Positions 60,872 to 64,000 of a DNA stretch of 64,000 bases are shown here, one piece after another (within the stretch, counting starts at the first letter, position 1; the number at the start of each line of letters is the position of its first letter). This DNA is from Labilithrix sp. (GTDB lineage: Bacteria > Myxococcota_A > Polyangia > Polyangiales > Polyangiaceae), in NCBI GenBank assembly GCA_019637175.1, contig JAHBWD010000031.1, positions 33,248 through 97,247 on the forward strand, read 5' to 3'. The notes below the pieces were generated by a model. That model was not told the origin of the DNA and made no database searches. It saw only the letters and a list, made by a program, of their open reading frames with translations. The position numbers and the translations under genes were made by a program.

Positions 60872-62781
60872 CGTCGTCGCCCTCTCGAGAAAGTCGCCCT
60901 GGTTTTCTCCCAAGCTCGCGCGGGCCGCAAGCGTTCCATGGAAGGGAGATCGCCGTCCGGTTGGACGCATCCGGGCCCGGGGCTGTTCAACGCCCGCCTG
61001 CCTTGGGGTCGAGCGCTCCTTAGGAAAGGGAAAAAACGATGAAGATCGGCCTCGTTTCGGCGGCCGCGGCGGCCCTGCTCGTGCTCGGCGGAAGCGCCCG
61101 CGCGCAAGCTCCGGCGGCCAAGGCCCCGGCCGCGCCCGTGGCTCCGGCCACGATCACGACCAGCGATTACGTCGAGCAGCAGGTCGACGGCAACCAGGTG
61201 GTCACCTTCCCCGGCGACACCCTGCCCGGCGACACCAACAGCACCTTCGGCTACGAGATTCGCCCCCCGCCGCGCGTGCTCCGCGCGGGGCTCATCCGCC
61301 CGCGCGTGAACTTCGTCTCGGAGCTGTTGAAAAGCGTCGAGAATCTCTAGTAGTGTCTGCGCCGCCCGCGAAGGTGGCGGAATTGGCAGACGCGCTGGAT
61401 TCAGGTTCCAGTGGGGTAACTCCTGTAAGGGTTCAAGTCCCTTCCTTCGCACCGCATCGGCCTCAGAATCGGGGTCATTTTCGACACTTGGCGCGCCGCC
61501 CGTTTCACACTTCACATTTCCTTCACACGACGTGAAAGGGAGCGGAGGAAACGGCGGAACGACGTCAGGCGCGGGCGACCGGAGCACCGCATCCTCAAAC
61601 ACGGGCGTCCCCTTCACGTAGTGCTTCGCCGCCGTCGTCTTCGGCTTGTGGCCGAGCCACGCGTCGATCCATGTGGAGTCGTAACCCGCGTCTCGGCACC
61701 ACGTGGCGAACGTGGTTCGGAGTGAGCGCACGTCGAAAGGCTTGAGGGTCGTGGTCCCCTTCGCCAGTTCAGGCCGTTCGACCCCGGCAAGCGCTAGATG
61801 CTCACGGAGAGCATCCACACGCTTCTCCACGTCGCGCACGCGGTCGCCAACGGGGAACACACGCGCGGTAGCCTCCCCTTGCATGGTGCGAAGCAAGCCG
61901 CGAAGCTCGGGATGGATCGGCACGTCGCGAACGCCGGCCCTCGTCTTCGTGTCGGCGTCGTCACCAGACTTCATGTCGCGCCCGCGCTGCACCTTGATCA
62001 TCGGCCGCGGTTGATCGAGCCGCACGTCGGACCATGTCAGCCCGTACGCTTCCGCGGGACGCAGGCCCGTGTAGATCATCACCGCATAGAAGCGACGGAG
62101 ATCGATCGGGATCGCCTCACACGAGAGCAGCGCCAGTGCCTCGTGAGGTTCGAGCGCTTGGCGCTCGCGTTCGTCGTCCTCTTGATCCGCTCGCGACACG
62201 GGAGGCTTCAGGCCGAGGATCGGGGAGTCCTTCGCCGCGCCGACTCGGACGCTCGCATACTTCGGATCATCGTCGGACCACGCGCGCGAGAACGGCGCGG
62301 TAACGACCGACGACCAGATGTTGGCCGCACGCTTCGCGCCGATCGTCTTCTCGGCGTAGCACTTGGCGAGATTGTCTCGGATGGCTCGGCCATGCTCGAT
62401 CCGCGCCTCCTGCATCGACGCCGGAAGGAACGGCGCGACGTAGCGATCCCAGTCCCCCTGGTGCTGCCCGGTCGTGTGACCAAGCGCAGAGTGCACCTTG
62501 ATGTACGAGACCATCCACTTGCTAGGCGTGATCCCGAGCGGAGACGGAGTCACGCCGCGGAGGAGCGCGACGTTCGCGCCGAACCACTCCACGACCATGG
62601 GCCGGTCGGACCGGAGCGTGTACTTTGGCTGTTTGGTCTTCGCGTCGCCGCACAAGATCAGCTTCCCTTTTTGGGAGCCCTTCTCCGTGCGGACCCACAA
62701 GTACCAGCGACCGGGGATCGTGTCCCGATCCTCGCCCTCGCGCGGCTTGCGGTCGGGCGCGAATTTGTAGGTCACGGTCAA
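60868..62781 (-). CDS. tyrosine recombinase (integrase), frame extended through tRNA
   Basis: A site-specific recombinase. Catalytic residues in the core are R241 (YTGLRPAEAYGLTW), K279 (TKTRAGVRDVPI), R355 with R352 in the place of the usual His (DVRSLRTTFATW), H378 (AWLGHKPKTT) and nucleophile Y388 (AAKHYVKG). The core ends near residue 400. The frame has no stop until 60868: from residue 444 it is the antisense of tRNA-Leu (RRKGLEPLQELPHWNLNPARL), then about 165 more residues antisense to a host gene, so the 637-residue tail is an integration product. The TTG at 62781 overlaps the preceding gene's TGA. Confidence 0.85.
   Translation of the reverse strand: MTVTYKFAPDRKPREGEDRDTIPGRWYLWVRTEKGSQKGKLILCGDAKTKQPKYTLRSDRPMVVEWFGANVALLRGVTPSPLGITPSKWMVSYIKVHSALGHTTGQHQGDWDRYVAPFLPASMQEARIEHGRAIRDNLAKCYAEKTIGAKRAANIWSSVVTAPFSRAWSDDDPKYASVRVGAAKDSPILGLKPPVSRADQEDDERERQALEPHEALALLSCEAIPIDLRRFYAVMIYTGLRPAEAYGLTWSDVRLDQPRPMIKVQRGRDMKSGDDADTKTRAGVRDVPIHPELRGLLRTMQGEATARVFPVGDRVRDVEKRVDALREHLALAGVERPELAKGTTTLKPFDVRSLRTTFATWCRDAGYDSTWIDAWLGHKPKTTAAKHYVKGTPVFEDAVLRSPAPDVVPPFPPLPFTSCEGNVKCETGGAPSVENDPDSEADAVRRKGLEPLQELPHWNLNPARLPIPPPSRAAQTLLEILDAFQQLRDEVHARADEPRAEHARRGANLVAEGAVGVAGQGVAGEGDHLVAVDLLLDVIAGRDRGRSHGRGRGLGRRSLRAGASAEHEQGRRGRRNEADLHRFFPFLRSARPQGRRALNSPGPGCVQPDGDLPSMERLRPARAWEKTRATFSRGRRR
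61039..61350 (+). CDS. small exported protein of unknown function
   Basis: A 103-residue protein with a typical signal peptide ending SARAQA (cleavage predicted near residue 23) and a short Ala/Pro tract. The mature body has a TITTSDYVEQQVDGNQVVTF segment and ends with FGYEIRPPPRVLRAGLIRPRVNFVSELLKSVENL. No family is recognised and there is no lipobox. AGGAAAGGG precedes the ATG. The gene ends 17 bp before tRNA-Leu, so it may supply the tRNA transcript. The integrase open frame runs antisense through it. Confidence 0.72.
   Translation: MKIGLVSAAAAALLVLGGSARAQAPAAKAPAAPVAPATITTSDYVEQQVDGNQVVTFPGDTLPGDTNSTFGYEIRPPPRVLRAGLIRPRVNFVSELLKSVENL
61368..61451 (+). tRNA. tRNA-Leu (anticodon CAG)
   Basis: A complete class II tRNA: acceptor stem GCGAAGG pairs with CCTTCGC, the D arm contains GGCAGACG, the anticodon stem CTGGA/TCCAG encloses loop TTCAGGT (anticodon CAG), a long variable arm follows, and the T arm contains GGTTCAAGTCC. 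The discriminator A is at 61451. The 3' CCA is not encoded. The tRNA is intact although the element adjoins its 3' end. Confidence 0.95.
61430..61453 (+). other. putative attL: 3' end of tRNA-Leu
   Basis: The T arm and 3' acceptor half of tRNA-Leu form the junction with the integrase gene, the usual attachment site of tyrosine recombinases. No second copy of this sequence is seen to the right within the window, so attR lies beyond the edge or has been lost. Confidence 0.5.
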
Positions 62782-63020
62782 GAGGTCACCTTGGCCGGCG
62801 AGGGGCCGACATACAGCTCCGCGATCGTCCGCAGGTACGCCGGGTCCGCGTCAGGATCCTCGTCGATCAATTCCTCGACGGCGTCGAGGATGCGGCGATC
62901 GTGGTCGTCGCCAGGCATGGCGGACGAGACCGCGCCGACGAAGCGATCTTCGCCGTTGACGGTGATCACGTCGCGCTCGTCGATCGGAAACGAGAAGTCC
63001 TTCGTCATCTTGGTTTTCAT
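62778..63020 (-). CDS. small acidic protein of the integrative element
   Basis: An 80-residue acidic protein (MKTKMTKDFSFPIDERDVITVNG...) starting with ATG at 63020 after AAGGAG at eight bases. It contains AVEELIDEDPDADPAYLRTIAELYVG, a helical stretch, and no DNA-binding motif that I can name. It overlaps the integrase start (TTGA) and the gene before it (ATGA). An excisionase or recombination directionality role is possible from position only; the size and charge are atypical for Xis proteins. Confidence 0.66.
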   Translation of the reverse strand: MKTKMTKDFSFPIDERDVITVNGEDRFVGAVSSAMPGDDHDRRILDAVEELIDEDPDADPAYLRTIAELYVGPSPAKVTS

Positions 63021-63217
63021 TTGCGCCACTCCTTTTTCGTTTCGTCCCACGTGGGGACGTCCACAACCTCTCCACCCATCGCCTGCGCCAGCGTCTCGGC
63101 CTGATCGGCCGGAACGCACGTGGCCCATTGCGGTGCCCCCCAGCGCGGCTGTCCCATGGCCATGCTCGCGTTCAGGTACTTCCCTTCCGCGTTGCGGATC
63201 GCGCGGCGCGGCGTCAT
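63017..63217 (-). CDS. small protein of the integrative element
   Basis: A 66-residue protein starting with ATG at 63217 after a G-rich run. Its N-terminus MTPRRAIRNAEGKYLNASM and middle QPRWGAPQWATCVPADQAETLAQAMGG give a helix-turn-like appearance, but no family is recognised. It overlaps the protease gene (ATGA) and the following gene (ATGA), so the three are translationally coupled with the integrase. Function unknown. Confidence 0.64.
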   Translation of the reverse strand: MTPRRAIRNAEGKYLNASMAMGQPRWGAPQWATCVPADQAETLAQAMGGEVVDVPTWDETKKEWRK

Positions 63218-63816
63218 CGGGCCCCCCTATCGACAGGCGGGAGCGTTTCAAGCAAGCGATAGAAGGCTCGGCCACTCATCTGCCCGCCATTCTTGAGCAG
63301 CGCACGTGCAACCGCGGTTACGTGGCGCCAGTGTCGAACGAGAAACCGCTTCGTCCGCTGGTATTCTCTCGGCAGGACGTAACCCGCCATCCGGGGGGAA
63401 TCACCGTAGGCACTGGTGACATACTCTTTAGCGGCGGTAAGGTCCGAATCGGGAAGCATATGAAGCATGCTGGGGGGCAGCACGTTCGCGCGGCGAAAGA
63501 TCGATTCCGCCGCGTACCCTGCCAAGCAATGGCGAACGTGGGTCCTCACGATCGACTCGCGGCACATGTCCCTAGTCTCTTCGTCGTGGCATCCTCGAAC
63601 CACCTGGGCCAGCTGGGATGGGTGATACAGGGCGAGAGTGCGGGTCCTGACGATCCCACGCCGCTCTGAGTTGGAGGGGGTTACAGAAATGCTGCGAACG
63701 GACCCCGGGCAAAGCACGTAGGTGACCGCGTGACCGGCCTCGTGATAGGCAATGGCCGATCGCGTCGGCGGCGTCATCACGAGCTGATCTCCAACTACTC
63801 TCCAAAGGCGGGTCAT
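63214..63816 (-). CDS. stand-alone peptidase M41-like protein
   Basis: A 200-residue protein with HEAGH (H25, E26, H29) in AIAYHEAGHAVTYVL, followed by LAGYAAESIFRRANVLPP and a third-ligand candidate D126 in PDSDLTAAKEYVTSAYG. This matches the protease half of FtsH (LGGRAAEE and SNDL motifs) without the AAA+ or membrane parts. Zinc proteolysis is predicted. In the element it could clear a regulator or antidefence target, but that is inference. The ATG at 63816 overlaps the TGA of the truncated SDR gene (ATGA). Confidence 0.8.
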   Translation of the reverse strand: MTRLWRVVGDQLVMTPPTRSAIAYHEAGHAVTYVLCPGSVRSISVTPSNSERRGIVRTRTLALYHPSQLAQVVRGCHDEETRDMCRESIVRTHVRHCLAGYAAESIFRRANVLPPSMLHMLPDSDLTAAKEYVTSAYGDSPRMAGYVLPREYQRTKRFLVRHWRHVTAVARALLKNGGQMSGRAFYRLLETLPPVDRGAR

Positions 63817-64000
63817 CGCGTCACCTTGGCCCAGCGCTTCACCTCGGGATCATCGGCGTCGATCCCGGCGCGCCGCGCCTCGCGCTCGATCACGCCGCGC
63901 ATCCGCGGTCCGTCGACCGAGCCGGGGCAGATCGCGTTCACCCGCACGCCGAACGGCCCGAGCTCGGCGGCCAGCGTCTTGGTCAGCCCGATCACGCCCC
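63813..64000 (-). pseudogene. SDR oxidoreductase fragment, C-terminally truncated
   Basis: The visible part reads LTKTLAAELGPFGVRVNAICPGSVDGPRM, the well-conserved region after YxxxK in classical SDRs. It then ends RAGIDADDPEVKRWAKVTR with a stop at 63813-63815, about 50-60 residues before the usual SDR C-terminus, so the VDG end is missing. The 5' part lies past the right edge. The stop overlaps the protease start, so the gene appears broken at or near the mobile element junction. A short natural variant is the alternative. Confidence 0.55.

Larger units (their letters stand above)
61452..63816. mobile_element. small integrative element at tRNA-Leu (integrase, two small genes, M41-like protease)
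   Basis: A tyrosine recombinase gene abuts the 3' end of an intact tRNA-Leu, and its frame continues through the tRNA on the opposite strand. To the right lie two small genes and a protease-like gene, each overlapping the next by 4 bp, then the cut-off SDR gene. The limits are inferred: the left end is the tRNA; the right end is unknown and may extend past the window. Confidence 0.55.

Noticed and set aside
63790..63860. attR copy of the tRNA-Leu 3' end at the right side of the element
   Set aside because: No stretch resembling GGTTCAAGTCCCTTCCTTCGC was seen between 61454 and 64000 by eye; the right end of the element is unresolved.
1..64000. CRISPR arrays, rRNA genes or insertion sequences with inverted repeats
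   Set aside because: No regularly spaced direct repeats, ribosomal sequences or DDE transposase motifs were seen in the window; the only RNA gene found is tRNA-Leu.

Overview
The window is chromosomal DNA from a very GC-rich, gene-dense Gram-negative bacterium. The sequence suggests a member of the Myxococcota (Polyangia-like): strong G/C third positions, many small lipoproteins with clear lipoboxes, IgGFc-binding and IPT-type surface proteins, two large Ser/Thr kinases (one with an HRDVSPGN catalytic loop and a DUF4388-like tail), and a PAL/MlaF-type outer-membrane complement. This assignment is inference from gene content; no rRNA is present to confirm it.

Layout. 1-7710: housekeeping and stress genes (yicC 3' part, gmk, a single-domain response regulator, aqpZ, an MrfA/YprA-type helicase, lspA, an AraC regulator, a Uma2 protein). 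7876-15841: a secreted/lipoprotein block (PPC-like lipoprotein, IPT/TIG lipoprotein, IgGFc-binding protein, a zinc metalloprotease, a helical-repeat protein). 16053-19679: a type-2-like ileS with an unusual insertion, then a 559-bp non-coding stretch holding a perfect 9-3-9 palindrome. 20843-28112: a compact lipid/polyketide-type cluster. FAAL and two ACPs run left. A ketosynthase, a chain-length-factor-like ketosynthase, a lipoprotein and a PLP alpha-oxoamine synthase run right. A third ACP closes the block at the end of a thiG-TPR-thiE operon that also holds a lipid A-type acyltransferase. 31098-37241: an orphan MlaF-type ATPase, a DUF4190/thioredoxin-like protein, a translationally coupled deacetylase/143-aa protein/HTTM trio, and a DUF4139 lipoprotein with an OmpA-like insert. 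37367-39376: rpsB-tsf with a near-consensus promoter. 39411-42969: lipoproteins, including a tandem paralogue pair and a 58-aa lipoprotein. 43066-45441: gatC, gatA and a GNAT. 45482-55415: the two kinases, an SDR, an acyltransferase and truB. 55416-61350: a TPR lipoprotein, glnD, an OmpA/Pal lipoprotein, a strong bidirectional terminator, a Cys-rich lipoprotein and a small exported protein. 61368-64000: tRNA-Leu(CAG) with a tyrosine-recombinase element at its 3' end, a coupled cassette ending in a stand-alone M41-like protease gene, and a truncated SDR gene at the right edge.

The most interesting system is the FAAL/ACP/KS/KS-beta/alpha-oxoamine synthase cluster. A plausible reading is: a fatty acid is adenylated and loaded onto an ACP, elongated by a KS/CLF-like pair, and released by decarboxylative condensation with an amino acid to give a long-chain amino-ketone or sphingoid-like lipid. 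Reductases and an acyltransferase for extender units are not encoded here and would have to come from elsewhere. The second item of note is the small integrative element at tRNA-Leu, whose integrase frame runs without a stop through the antisense of the tRNA.
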